Positions 1-8,826 of a stretch of 32,254 nt of DNA are shown one piece after another. A program made the position numbers and the translations under genes. How positions within the stretch are numbered: position 1 is the first letter of the stretch; each line of letters starts with the position of its first letter. Origin of the DNA: Fidelibacterota bacterium TCS56 (GTDB lineage: Bacteria; Fidelibacterota; Marinisomatia; Marinisomatales; TCS56); NCBI GenBank assembly GCA_001577055.1, contig LSCG01000024.1, positions 1-32,254 of the forward strand, given 5' to 3'. The notes below the pieces were generated by a model that saw only the letters and a program-made list of their open reading frames with translations, had not been told where the DNA came from and ran no database searches.

Positions 1-50
1 GCAGTGGCCTTTTAAGCCATTGGCCGAGCGTTCGAGTCGCTCCGGAGTCA
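1..50 (+). tRNA. tRNA-Lys (anticodon TTT), 3' partial
   Basis: Anticodon arm GTGGC-CTTTTAA-GCCAT, T arm GAGCG-TTCGAGT-CGCTC, 3' acceptor strand CGGAGTC + A; the 5' half lies outside the window and CCA is not encoded. Confidence 0.85.
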
Positions 51-59
51 CTCCTCGAC

Positions 60-97
60 AAACCCCTTTTCTCCTCGAGAAATTGGGGTTTTTTCTT
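60..97 (+). terminator. Rho-independent terminator after tRNA-Lys
   Basis: AACCCC..TTTCTC-CTC-GAGAAA..GGGGTT stem followed by TTTTCTTTTC. Confidence 0.75.
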
Positions 98-275
98 TTC
101 TTTTCAACTTCGCCAGAAAGTGACAAAAAGCGCAGAAATAGACAGTAGTAGACAAAAAAATTGCACTCTGGTTGCACTTTTTTTCAGTAAGGATTCTCGG
201 TTCCCAGTGTTAGTAAAAACAGCCCAATATTAGGCTGCTTATGGGTTTGGATTGATTACCGAGTTTGGGATAAAA

Positions 276-298
276 AAAGGCCCCGATCAGGGGCCTTT
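276..298 (-). terminator. Rho-independent terminator containing the integrase stop codon in its loop
   Basis: Minus strand AAAGGCCCC-TGATC-GGGGCCTTT followed by T tract (plus strand 272-278 is A7). Confidence 0.85.
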
Positions 299-783
299 AA
301 AGAGGGAATCCAGGCTGCTTAGTGGCCTTCGGTAGTTCTCATCCAACAGATCCACGTAGTATTTTTCTGTTGTTTTTACCGATGCATGGCCTAGCAGTTT
401 GGATACAGTGTATAAATCAGCTGATCCTGACTGAAGCAGGATACTGCCGAACGTCTTACGTAATGAGTGCAGGTTTGCCCCTTCAATTTCGGCCAGCTTG
501 TAATAGTCTGCAATCTTATGGCTGACAAAGTCAGGTTTGAAATCGAATGGATATTCACGGCCTTCCCTATTTATTTCTTTAAGTACTGCATACAGAGTAT
601 CGTTCATTGGAATATACCTGCGATTTGTACCTTTCAGGCCAACAAGAACAATCTTCTTTTCGCGGAAGTTGACATTTTCCCATGAGAAATCCGGTGCTAG
701 CAATTCAATGCGCCTCGCACCAGTATTTAAATAGGCCAATATCAAACGCTGGAATTGTCTGTCCTCTTCTGTTACTTTTAGTC
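287..783 (-). pseudogene. Tyrosine recombinase/phage integrase, catalytic domain only (N-terminus lost)
   Basis: Catalytic motifs TGARRIELL, KGTNRR, HSLRKTFG, LLGHASVKTTEKYY; frame reads upstream as LPGLKVTEEDRQFQRLILAYL and then meets a stop, so the N-terminal core-binding domain is absent. Confidence 0.85.
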
Positions 784-870
784 CCGGAAGTCATCGGCGC
801 CCATCTTGCCGCGCAGGGTATTGGCGATGTTCCAGAGCTGTTGTTCGAGGTGTTGTTTGGTGTCGTTTAT
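778..870 (-). pseudogene. hsdM: 5' remnant of type I restriction-modification methyltransferase HsdM
   Basis: Manual minus-strand translation 870->778: INDTKQHLEQQLWNIANTLRGKMGADDFRD*, matching the conserved HsdM N-terminus (LWNIAxxLRGxMxADDFRDY); first codon ATA, stop right after FRD. Confidence 0.8.
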
Positions 871-871
871 A

Positions 872-3013
872 TTAATTATTGAAGCGCGAGTTTACGTAAC
901 TGGCGATTTCCCTGGTCGGTAATTCTGGTGAGGAATTTCCGCTTCTCAGATAGAATTTGTCAGATTTTACCCCCTTGTTGTCGGTCACAGATGTGTACAA
1001 CGGTTTGAGACCGGGATTTATTTCAACCACACAAATTTCCGTATCTTGAACTTCTGGAAAAGTGACCTGCAGGAAATTGGAAGTGAATTCCCGTCCATAT
1101 GCTGCACTGGCAATATTGAGAAGATGCAATTCAAATTCATCCTTGGTGCCATTATGCAAAGTTTGGTAATCTTGTTCTAGTCCAATTATCTCCATATCAT
1201 CATTCACGCCCATAATCAATGTACCTCCCTGGGCATTACTGAAAGCGGCAATCGTCTTCAAAATTGCCTGTTCTAGTTTTTTGTTAACCGCTCCTGTTTT
1301 CAGATCGTACCTGAGTGTAGTTTTGAATTCCACCAGATTGTTTTCACCGGCCGAAATCATATCAAACAGATCCATTTTTATTTCATCGACTGCTGTTTCA
1401 GTGATATTCTGCAGAAATTCATTCAATTCATCAGCTAGCATCTGCCTCCTCGCTGCCAAGAATTGTTCGAAATTCTCCAGTTTCCAGAGGTTTGCATCAT
1501 CAGGAATACACTGTAATGCCAGCCCATTCGGAAACTTCTCATTAACTTCTCTCAAATAGCCGTCAGCATACTGGGCTGATTTTGTTCGATTGGCAGCAGC
1601 AGTTAAAACTGCCCGATTAGTGATCTCCTGGGCATATTGATATTTAATCCGATTGTTAATACCGTAACCGTTATCGCGTAACACTGAATAGGGAAATATG
1701 TGATCCCATTCCAGTTCGTATTTTTTCCCCATATTCTTCCGAATATTGATTCCAGTCGTTAGACAAACGGCATTCTGACTTTTAAAATAAAACTTCATTA
1801 AACCCCACAGCGGATGCTGAATACCAACTCCTTCAAATTCAGCTGGTGTAATCTCAAGATTGCGTTCCAGGGCAATTAAATTCAGCAATTTGTCGAAAGG
1901 ATTTTCTTCATCACGAATTATAGCCAAATCCTTGTCCAGTTTTTGTGGTAGCTGACTAATGTAACGGTATCTGACCTGAGAATAATAGAACCATTTAACG
2001 GTTTTTTTAATTCTCGACTGGCTTAAAGTATTTACCCCATTGTTGTAAGCAAATACAATGATCGGAACAAAAGCGTAGACGGAGTTGACTTCTTTAGTAT
2101 GATCAATGTAAGCCTGAGATTTCAAGATGTTAAATACATAATCCAATACTTCACCATCCAACTTTTCCCAAACTTCACGAATTCTTTCGTTATTACTGCT
2201 GTCGTGTAATTTCTCCATCTTTGATCCCACATTATGCAGGATACCAAGCAGAACATAAATGATAAAATCCAGATTGAAAACGAAGCCGCTTTTTGCTAGC
2301 TTTTTAAGTTTGGTTTTAAACAATGCTCGGGCTTGAGGCCAATATCCACAAATTTGTGCTAAAGCAAGTTCAGCATCTGTCAGGTTGACTCCTGCTGCAT
2401 TTACTATATAGAATATATCAATGGCTTCTTTTACTGATGCCTGTGTTGGTACGATCTGCTCTTTGAAATCACGTTCAGCAATCTTTTCTATAGCATAAAA
2501 ATTATCATCAATGATGTTTTCCAACCTTCGGCTGATTCGATCACCATTCATTTGCTGTTCAAGTTGACTAACAATATCTTTTCTTCGAATTCTACGATTT
2601 AGGATGTCAGTAATGTGAACCCAAAGCGGATTATTGGTCATTATATTTTTCTTATAATACTCCAACTCGAGAGTCTCGACATTGACATATAAAGGTTTAA
2701 TGTCGTGCGTTATTTCTTCTTCTTTGTAGTAGGGAGGTATTTCACCCTTCATTAATATATATAATGTAGTGATACGTTGTTGGCCGTCCAGAATAAGTTT
2801 CACCGAACCCTGTTTAGGATCATACTTGTGATCGCCCTTTAATTCAGGTGGTGTATTGGTTTCCCAGGTTAACATTGTCCCAGTAGGATAATTCTTTATC
2901 AGAGAAGATATGAGATTTTTAGCGTCAGTTCGACGCCACACATATTCACGTTGGAATGCAGGGACAAATAGTTGCTTCTCATCAATATTTACAAGAATCT
3001 GTTTGATTTCCAT
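872..3013 (-). CDS. DUF262 (GmrSD-type) + HNH/DUF1524-like nuclease + C-terminal AlbA_2/Schlafen-like domain protein
   Basis: N-terminal FVPAFQREYVW and LILDGQQRITTLY; central LEWDHIFPYSVL...ITNRAVLTAAANRTKS (HNH-like); C-terminal NNLVEFKTTLRYD...KTIAAFSNAQGGTLIMGVNDDMEIIGLEQD and FYLRSGNSSPEL (AlbA_2-like). Confidence 0.88.
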   Translation of the reverse strand: MEIKQILVNIDEKQLFVPAFQREYVWRRTDAKNLISSLIKNYPTGTMLTWETNTPPELKGDHKYDPKQGSVKLILDGQQRITTLYILMKGEIPPYYKEEEITHDIKPLYVNVETLELEYYKKNIMTNNPLWVHITDILNRRIRRKDIVSQLEQQMNGDRISRRLENIIDDNFYAIEKIAERDFKEQIVPTQASVKEAIDIFYIVNAAGVNLTDAELALAQICGYWPQARALFKTKLKKLAKSGFVFNLDFIIYVLLGILHNVGSKMEKLHDSSNNERIREVWEKLDGEVLDYVFNILKSQAYIDHTKEVNSVYAFVPIIVFAYNNGVNTLSQSRIKKTVKWFYYSQVRYRYISQLPQKLDKDLAIIRDEENPFDKLLNLIALERNLEITPAEFEGVGIQHPLWGLMKFYFKSQNAVCLTTGINIRKNMGKKYELEWDHIFPYSVLRDNGYGINNRIKYQYAQEITNRAVLTAAANRTKSAQYADGYLREVNEKFPNGLALQCIPDDANLWKLENFEQFLAARRQMLADELNEFLQNITETAVDEIKMDLFDMISAGENNLVEFKTTLRYDLKTGAVNKKLEQAILKTIAAFSNAQGGTLIMGVNDDMEIIGLEQDYQTLHNGTKDEFELHLLNIASAAYGREFTSNFLQVTFPEVQDTEICVVEINPGLKPLYTSVTDNKGVKSDKFYLRSGNSSPELPTREIASYVNSRFNN

Positions 3014-3029
3014 TTCGACCTCTTATTAA

Positions 3030-3385
3030 TTATATTATTCGCAATACACCCACAATAAACTCCGGATATCCCCTGATCCGCTCCAGCAGATTGGTCTTTT
3101 CGTAAACAGCCAGCCCAGCTTCCTTCGCCTGATCCTCGATGTGATTTATCCATTCTCTCGGCGGTTTGAACGTTTTAGTTTTTGTTGATTTACTTGCTCC
3201 CCCGATAATAACCCAATCAAACAGTCCAATATTCGTAAAAGTCAGCCGTTCCAGCATTGGTTCGCAAGAAAGGAATTTAACCTTTGCTTTGACCTTTTTA
3301 AAAGCATCTTCCGCCCGTTTCACATTCGACTGGTTATTCCGGTCTATTCGTACAGTGATTCCGGAGTTACTCGTACAGTTTGATT
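3030..3385 (-). pseudogene. DUF5131 / phage Gp37-Gp68 family protein, C-terminal fragment
   Basis: RIDRNNQSNVKRAEDAFKKVKAKVKFLSCEPMLERLTF...FDWVIIGGASKS; the family's N-terminal half is missing and the frame ends in a stop upstream. Confidence 0.65.
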
Positions 3386-3443
3386 AAGTTGAACATCAAT
3401 CTCCGTACTTCTCAATATATTCATCTACTACAACTTGAAGCGG

Positions 3444-3468
3444 GGGGCTGCCCTTTTGGGACAGCCCC
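3444..3468 (-). terminator. Strong hairpin downstream of groL (possible terminator)
   Basis: GGGGCTG-CCC-TTTT-GGG-A-CAGCCCC; no clear T tract on the groL strand. Confidence 0.45.
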
Positions 3469-3494
3469 TTGATTGAACCTGGTGAATGACGGGA

Positions 3495-5129
3495 TTAATA
3501 CATTCCGTCCATGCCGCCGCCTCCGGGAGGCATCGGCGGTGCCGGTGGTTCCTTCTCGGGAATCTCGGTCACAACCGCTTCGGTGGTCAGCAGCAATCCG
3601 GCGATGGATGCGGCATTTTCCACGGCCACACGGGCAACTTTAGTGGGATCAATGATACCGGCATTAAACATATTGGCGTATTCTTCACTGCGGGCATCGA
3701 ACCCGTAGTCAGATTTGCCTTCCATTACCTTCTGAACCACAATCGAGGGTTCCATACCGGCATTAAAAACAATCTGACGAATTGGTTCTTCCAGCGCCCG
3801 GCGCATGATATTGACACCAACAGCCTGATTTTCGGACACATCCACTTTATCCAGACTGGCGATGGAACGCAGCAGGGCTACGCCGCCACCGGGGATAATA
3901 CCTTCTTCAACCGCGGCGCGGGTTGCATGTAATGCATCTTCCACACGGGCTTTCTTCTCTTTCATCTCCACTTCGGTGGGGGCGCCGGCATACAGCACGG
4001 CTACACCGCCGGACAGCTTGGCCAGCCGTTCCTGCAGTTTCTCCCGGTCATAGTCGGAAGTGGTTTTTTCAATCTGGACTTTAATCTCATTGATGCGGGC
4101 CTTGATAGCTTCCACATCGCCGCTGCCGTCAACGATGGTAGTATTATCTTTGTCAGAGACGACGCGCTTGCAGGTACCCAGGTATTCCAGGGTGGCATTC
4201 TCCAGCTTATAGCCTTGCTCTTCCGAGATAACGGTGCCACCGGTGAGGATGGCGATATCTTCCAGCATGGCTTTACGACGGTCACCAAATCCGGGGGCCT
4301 TGACGGCCAGAACTTTGAAAGTACCGCGCAGACGATTCACCACCAGGGTGGCCAGGGCTTCCCCTTCCACGTCTTCGGCGATGATCAGGATGCTGCGGCC
4401 GGCCTGGACTACTTTTTCCAGAATCGGCAGCAGATCTTTCATATTGCTGATCTTTTTATCATGGATCAGGATATAAGGATCTTCCAGTTCCGCTTCCATT
4501 TTCTCGGAATTGGTCACGAAATAGGGTGACAGATAGCCGCGGTCGAACTGCATGCCTTCTACCAGTTCCAGGTAGGTTTCGGCAGTCTTGCTTTCTTCAA
4601 TGGTAATAACGCCATCTTTGCCGACGTTGTTGAAAGCTTCGGCGATTTTTTCACCGATTTCACTGTCGTTGTTGGCTGAGATAGTGCCCACCTGAGCCAC
4701 TTTTTCCGGCTCGATGCCGATTTCCTTACTCTGGGATTTTAAGCCGCCCACAATCGCTTTGGCGGCGGCGTCAATACCACGTTTAATTGACATGGGATTG
4801 GCGCCGGCGGTGACGTTGCGGATTCCTTCGGTGATAATGGCCTGGGCCAGCACGGTGGCGGTAGTGGTACCATCACCGGCTACATCGGAAGTCTTGGAGG
4901 CAACTTCGCGCACCATCTGGGCGCCGACGTTTTCCAATTTATCGTCCAATTCAATTTCTTTGGCAACCGTCACACCATCTTTGGTAATGGTCGGGGCGCC
5001 AAATTTCTTTTCGATCACCACATTGCGACCTTTCGGTCCCAGGGTAACCCTGACAGCATCGGCCAGTTGGTCCACACCGGCTTTCAGGCCGTTGCGGGCT
5101 TCCAGATCATAGGTAATTTCTTTTGACAT
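3495..5129 (-). CDS. groL: 60 kDa chaperonin GroEL
   Basis: Full-length match by eye: [47 protein letters not shown]-terminal [11 protein letters not shown]. Confidence 0.99.
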   Translation of the reverse strand: MSKEITYDLEARNGLKAGVDQLADAVRVTLGPKGRNVVIEKKFGAPTITKDGVTVAKEIELDDKLENVGAQMVREVASKTSDVAGDGTTTATVLAQAIITEGIRNVTAGANPMSIKRGIDAAAKAIVGGLKSQSKEIGIEPEKVAQVGTISANNDSEIGEKIAEAFNNVGKDGVITIEESKTAETYLELVEGMQFDRGYLSPYFVTNSEKMEAELEDPYILIHDKKISNMKDLLPILEKVVQAGRSILIIAEDVEGEALATLVVNRLRGTFKVLAVKAPGFGDRRKAMLEDIAILTGGTVISEEQGYKLENATLEYLGTCKRVVSDKDNTTIVDGSGDVEAIKARINEIKVQIEKTTSDYDREKLQERLAKLSGGVAVLYAGAPTEVEMKEKKARVEDALHATRAAVEEGIIPGGGVALLRSIASLDKVDVSENQAVGVNIMRRALEEPIRQIVFNAGMEPSIVVQKVMEGKSDYGFDARSEEYANMFNAGIIDPTKVARVAVENAASIAGLLLTTEAVVTEIPEKEPPAPPMPPGGGGMDGMY

Positions 5130-5143
5130 TGTGTTTTCTCCTC

Positions 5144-5434
5144 CTATAAGACAGCCAGGATGTCACTCTCGCGCATGATTAAATAATCTACGCTATCGAT
5201 AGTGACTTCAGTCCCGGAATATTTACCGTACAAAATCTTGTCGCCAACCTTAAGGGTGGTTTTTACAAGATTGCCGGAATCACTGATTTTGCCTTCGCCA
5301 ACAGCGGCAACGGTGCCCTGCTGCGGTTTCTCCTGAGCGGTATCGGGTAAAATAATACCGCCTTTGGATACTTCATCGGCAGGAGCCGGCTCGACTACTA
5401 CGCGATCGGCCAGAGGTTTCAATTTCAAACTCAT
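5144..5434 (-). CDS. groS: Co-chaperonin GroES
   Basis: [44 protein letters not shown]; immediately upstream of groL. Confidence 0.99.
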   Translation of the reverse strand: MSLKLKPLADRVVVEPAPADEVSKGGIILPDTAQEKPQQGTVAAVGEGKISDSGNLVKTTLKVGDKILYGKYSGTEVTIDSVDYLIMRESDILAVL

Positions 5435-5528
5435 TGAGTACTCCTGTTTATTGGTTTTGAATTAAAACTATTTCGAAAAATTTTCAGCGCTGAAATTATA
5501 GCCCGCCGGGGCATTACATCAATTAAAA

Positions 5529-5555
5529 TTAGCACTCTCGCAAGTCGAGTGCTAA
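5529..5555. promoter_or_regulatory. CIRCE operator (HrcA binding site)
   Basis: TTAGCACTC-N9(tcgcaagtc)-GAGTGCTAA, a perfect match to the CIRCE consensus, upstream of groS. Confidence 0.97.
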
Positions 5556-5580
5556 ACGAGGGGTAAAGTTAAAAAGTTCC

Positions 5581-6018
5581 TTATTTGCCCGTGCTGCCGA
5601 AACCTCCGCTGCCGCGACCGGTAACCGACAAATGCTCAGTCAATTTAAAATGAATCGGTTCACCGGTCATTGACACCAGTTGGAATAACCGCTGTCCCGG
5701 CCTGACCGTGAAAGGTTTACTGCTGATATTATCAACCGCCGCCATGATTTCCCCCCGGTACCCGCCATCTATCAGGCCGATTGAGTTTGCCATGCGCAAA
5801 GGCGTTTTGGAGATGCTGGAACGGGGCATCAGCCAATAGGGTCGGCCATCAGCGGTTTCGCAGGCGATTTGATGATGTATCAAAACCGTCTCGCCCGCCT
5901 GGATTATCTCTTCATCGATGATAAATAAATCCAGCCCCGCATCGCCGTCGTGGAAATGACGGTGATGTCGATAGCGTTCGGCCACGGCGAACGAAAATGG
6001 TTTAATTAACAGGTCCAA
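5581..6018 (-). CDS. dut: dUTP diphosphatase
   Basis: DAGLDL, PRSSISKTPLRMANSIGLIDGGYRGE, RGSGGFGSTGK motifs; TTG start with AGAAGG upstream. Confidence 0.95.
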   Translation of the reverse strand: MDLLIKPFSFAVAERYRHHRHFHDGDAGLDLFIIDEEIIQAGETVLIHHQIACETADGRPYWLMPRSSISKTPLRMANSIGLIDGGYRGEIMAAVDNISSKPFTVRPGQRLFQLVSMTGEPIHFKLTEHLSVTGRGSGGFGSTGK

Positions 6019-6044
6019 TTTGTACCTTCTGTATTCTTAAGCGT

Positions 6045-7988
6045 TTATTTCAGTAGCAGGATTTTCTGGGTTTCATGACCATTGGGATATTCCAGGCGAA
6101 CAAAATAGGTTCCCGTTGCTACCGGCTGTAGCTGGTGGTTGATCCCGGTCCAATTAATCCCGTGACTGCCCGGTTGATAAATATCCTGATGATGGTAAAT
6201 ATTTTTTCCCTGTAAATCGAAAATATCCACCGCAACCCAGCCCCGGTAATCGATTTCGAACGGAATGGTGATGGAAGCATTAAAGGGGTTCGGGTAAGCC
6301 GGTTGCAAACTAAATCTGAAGACCAGGTCATTTTCAACTTCGATATAGCTGTATTGGGCCGTTTTCAAAACCCAGCTATCCGGATCAATCAGGATGGAGG
6401 TAACAGTCGTGCCGCCGGGAACCGGAATAGCATATTGCTGGCTGGCCTGGCTATTATTTATCACAACCAGCCAGGTTGAATCAGCGGTTGTGATTTCGAG
6501 ATCCAGCGGCATCTGAAAAATGGTACCTGTCGATTGGGTCTGTTCGATATCGAGTATCAGACTATCGTTGTTCTGATACCAGCTAACATGATACCTGGGA
6601 TAGTACGATCCGTAAACCCATTGATCGATGAAGGTATCCAGTTCATAGCCCGTGGCTGCTTCCGCAATAGCGGTAAATTGTTCGGTGGTAATCGAATTGA
6701 AGCGGCTGGCGGAATCAGTAGCGTAAACTTCGAGAAAATGGAAAAACAGGGAGTCCCCCACCACATGGCGCAGCATATGCGGTATCCAACTGGCCTTCCG
6801 ATAGGTCAAATTATAGTAGAAAATATCACTGACCGTTACCGGATCCTCCACGTAAATCGTGCCGCCCCCGTAATAGGCATTGGCCGCCATATCGTCGTGG
6901 TAATCATCCTGACCGTATTGACTTTCCCACCAGAGAGCTTCCGAATAGGTGGCAAATCCCTCGTTCAGCCAGATATGATGAAAGGAAGCACAGGTAACCA
7001 TATCGCCCCACCATTGATGAGCCAGTTCATGGGCTATCAGTGATTCACCATAACCACCCAGACTGGTAATGGTCTGATGCTCCATTCCCCCGCCCCAGCC
7101 GAACTCGGCATGACCGTATTTTTCATTGATAAACGGATATTCGGTAAACAGGCCGGAAAATGCTTCCAGCATAGGCCTGGTCTTCAAATAATTATCCTGA
7201 AGATCGGGGAAATGGGATGGTATTGTATAAAATTCTATCGGCATGGTATCGTTGGCGGTGCTGACATACTCATCGTACCACACGTAATAAGGATAGATTG
7301 CCAGTGATACCAGATAAGTCGGAATCGGGTAACGCTCCTGCCAGAAGAAGATGCGCTCGCTACCCATATCGGTGACGGATTTCAGCGAACCATTGGAAGC
7401 CACCGTCAGGTTATTGGGTACGGTGACAATGATATCCACAGAATCAGCCTTGTCTGCCGGATCATCCTTACAGGGCCACCAACTGCGGGCTCCATAAGGT
7501 TCGGACAGTGTCCAAATCATATTCTGTCCATCAAGGAGATCAAAATTGAACGAGCCGAAACCGGTAGTAGAGGGTGATCCGCTGTAATCAATGGCAATTG
7601 TGTGAACGGTGTTTATCGCAGCGTAATCAGGCACATCAATCGTTATCAAATCATTGGCATGGGAAAAAGTGCGGACGGTATCATCCAGCTTTAATCCGGT
7701 TACATCCATGCTAGTCAGGAAGTCAATTTCCAATACGCTGATAGTGGAATCTATAATCTTGAATTCCGCGTCCACATGACCATAGATCATTTCGGATACG
7801 GGATTGATATCCAATTCTATCCGGTAGAAATTAACATCGAATTTCTGCTGATCGGCCGTGGGGAATACATCCATCGCGGCCAGTTTCATTAACCTGCGGC
7901 TGTGGCCACAGGACATTTTATCTTCCGGGTGCGGCTGACCGAATACCATCGATATCAGCAGAATCAGAAATACGTTTCTTCGCGCCAT
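6045..7988 (-). CDS. Secreted M1-family aminopeptidase with C-terminal T9SS/FlgD-like sorting domain
   Basis: GGGMEHQTI, HELAHQWWGD, LNEGFATYSE (HExxH-E); signal peptide MARRNVFLILLISMVFG; C-terminal AYPNPFNASITIPFEI...TGTYFVRLEYPNG..KILLLK. Confidence 0.92.
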   Translation of the reverse strand: MARRNVFLILLISMVFGQPHPEDKMSCGHSRRLMKLAAMDVFPTADQQKFDVNFYRIELDINPVSEMIYGHVDAEFKIIDSTISVLEIDFLTSMDVTGLKLDDTVRTFSHANDLITIDVPDYAAINTVHTIAIDYSGSPSTTGFGSFNFDLLDGQNMIWTLSEPYGARSWWPCKDDPADKADSVDIIVTVPNNLTVASNGSLKSVTDMGSERIFFWQERYPIPTYLVSLAIYPYYVWYDEYVSTANDTMPIEFYTIPSHFPDLQDNYLKTRPMLEAFSGLFTEYPFINEKYGHAEFGWGGGMEHQTITSLGGYGESLIAHELAHQWWGDMVTCASFHHIWLNEGFATYSEALWWESQYGQDDYHDDMAANAYYGGGTIYVEDPVTVSDIFYYNLTYRKASWIPHMLRHVVGDSLFFHFLEVYATDSASRFNSITTEQFTAIAEAATGYELDTFIDQWVYGSYYPRYHVSWYQNNDSLILDIEQTQSTGTIFQMPLDLEITTADSTWLVVINNSQASQQYAIPVPGGTTVTSILIDPDSWVLKTAQYSYIEVENDLVFRFSLQPAYPNPFNASITIPFEIDYRGWVAVDIFDLQGKNIYHHQDIYQPGSHGINWTGINHQLQPVATGTYFVRLEYPNGHETQKILLLK

Positions 7989-8091
7989 AATGACTTCCAA
8001 GTTTAATAGAAGAATTTACATGCAATGAAATTGGGAAGCGACCGCCGCCTCGACCAATTGCATCATTCATCGATAACTGGTAAAATGGACT

Positions 8092-8826
8092 ATGCAATAC
8101 CGCCTGTATTTGCTACCAGCACATTTAAAACGGCCGTTGTTGATTGGGCTGATTCTACTGATCGCCCCGTGGGCCTGTGGACAAGATAAATCAACTGACT
8201 TTGAGCACGCCCGACGGTTGATGGTCAACAAGCAAATCATGGCCCGGGGCGTTACCGATTCGGCAGTGGTGGCAGCCATGCGTTCCGTGCCGCGCCATTT
8301 ATTCGTCCCCCGTGAAATGCAGGCCTATGCCTACGCCGACGGACCCCAATTGATCGGACACAGCCAGACCATCAGTCAACCGTTTATTGTGGCTTACATG
8401 ACCGCGGCTTTGGAGGTTAAACCCGGCCAGCGTATCCTGGAAATCGGCGCCGGCTCCGGTTATCAGGCGGCGATTTTAGCAACTATCGGCGCTCAGGTAT
8501 ATACAATTGAAATTGTCCCCGAGCTGGGTCGATCAGCCGCCAGTCGATTGGAGCAAATGGGATATGATAATATAACCGTACGCATCGGTGACGGGTATCA
8601 GGGTTGGCCGGAGCAGGCCCCGTATGATCGTATTATCGTAACGGCCGCGCCGGAGGAAATTCCACCCAGGCTGGTGGAACAACTGGCCCCCGGCGGGATT
8701 ATGGTTTTACCAAAAGGTCCGCGCTGGTGGACGCAGGAATTGATTATTTTATCAAAGGATTCGGAAGGTAACGTCACTACCACGGCGGTAATGGCGGTGC
8801 GCTTTGTGCCAATGGTCAGGGATTAA
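8092..8826 (+). CDS. pcm: Protein-L-isoaspartate O-methyltransferase, exported/lipoprotein-like N-terminus
   Basis: QIMARGVTDSAVVAAMRSVPRHLFVP, LEIGAGSGYQAAILA; preceded by LLIGLILLIAPWACGQ. Confidence 0.92.
   Translation: MQYRLYLLPAHLKRPLLIGLILLIAPWACGQDKSTDFEHARRLMVNKQIMARGVTDSAVVAAMRSVPRHLFVPREMQAYAYADGPQLIGHSQTISQPFIVAYMTAALEVKPGQRILEIGAGSGYQAAILATIGAQVYTIEIVPELGRSAASRLEQMGYDNITVRIGDGYQGWPEQAPYDRIIVTAAPEEIPPRLVEQLAPGGIMVLPKGPRWWTQELIILSKDSEGNVTTTAVMAVRFVPMVRD

Noticed and set aside
287-3013. Functional type I R-M system
   Set aside because: Only ~30 codons of hsdM remain and no hsdS or hsdR is present in the window.
3486-5112. Several + strand ORFs opposite groEL (148, 132, 104 aa)
   Set aside because: Antisense to a certain groEL; GC-rich coding shadow with no recognisable family.
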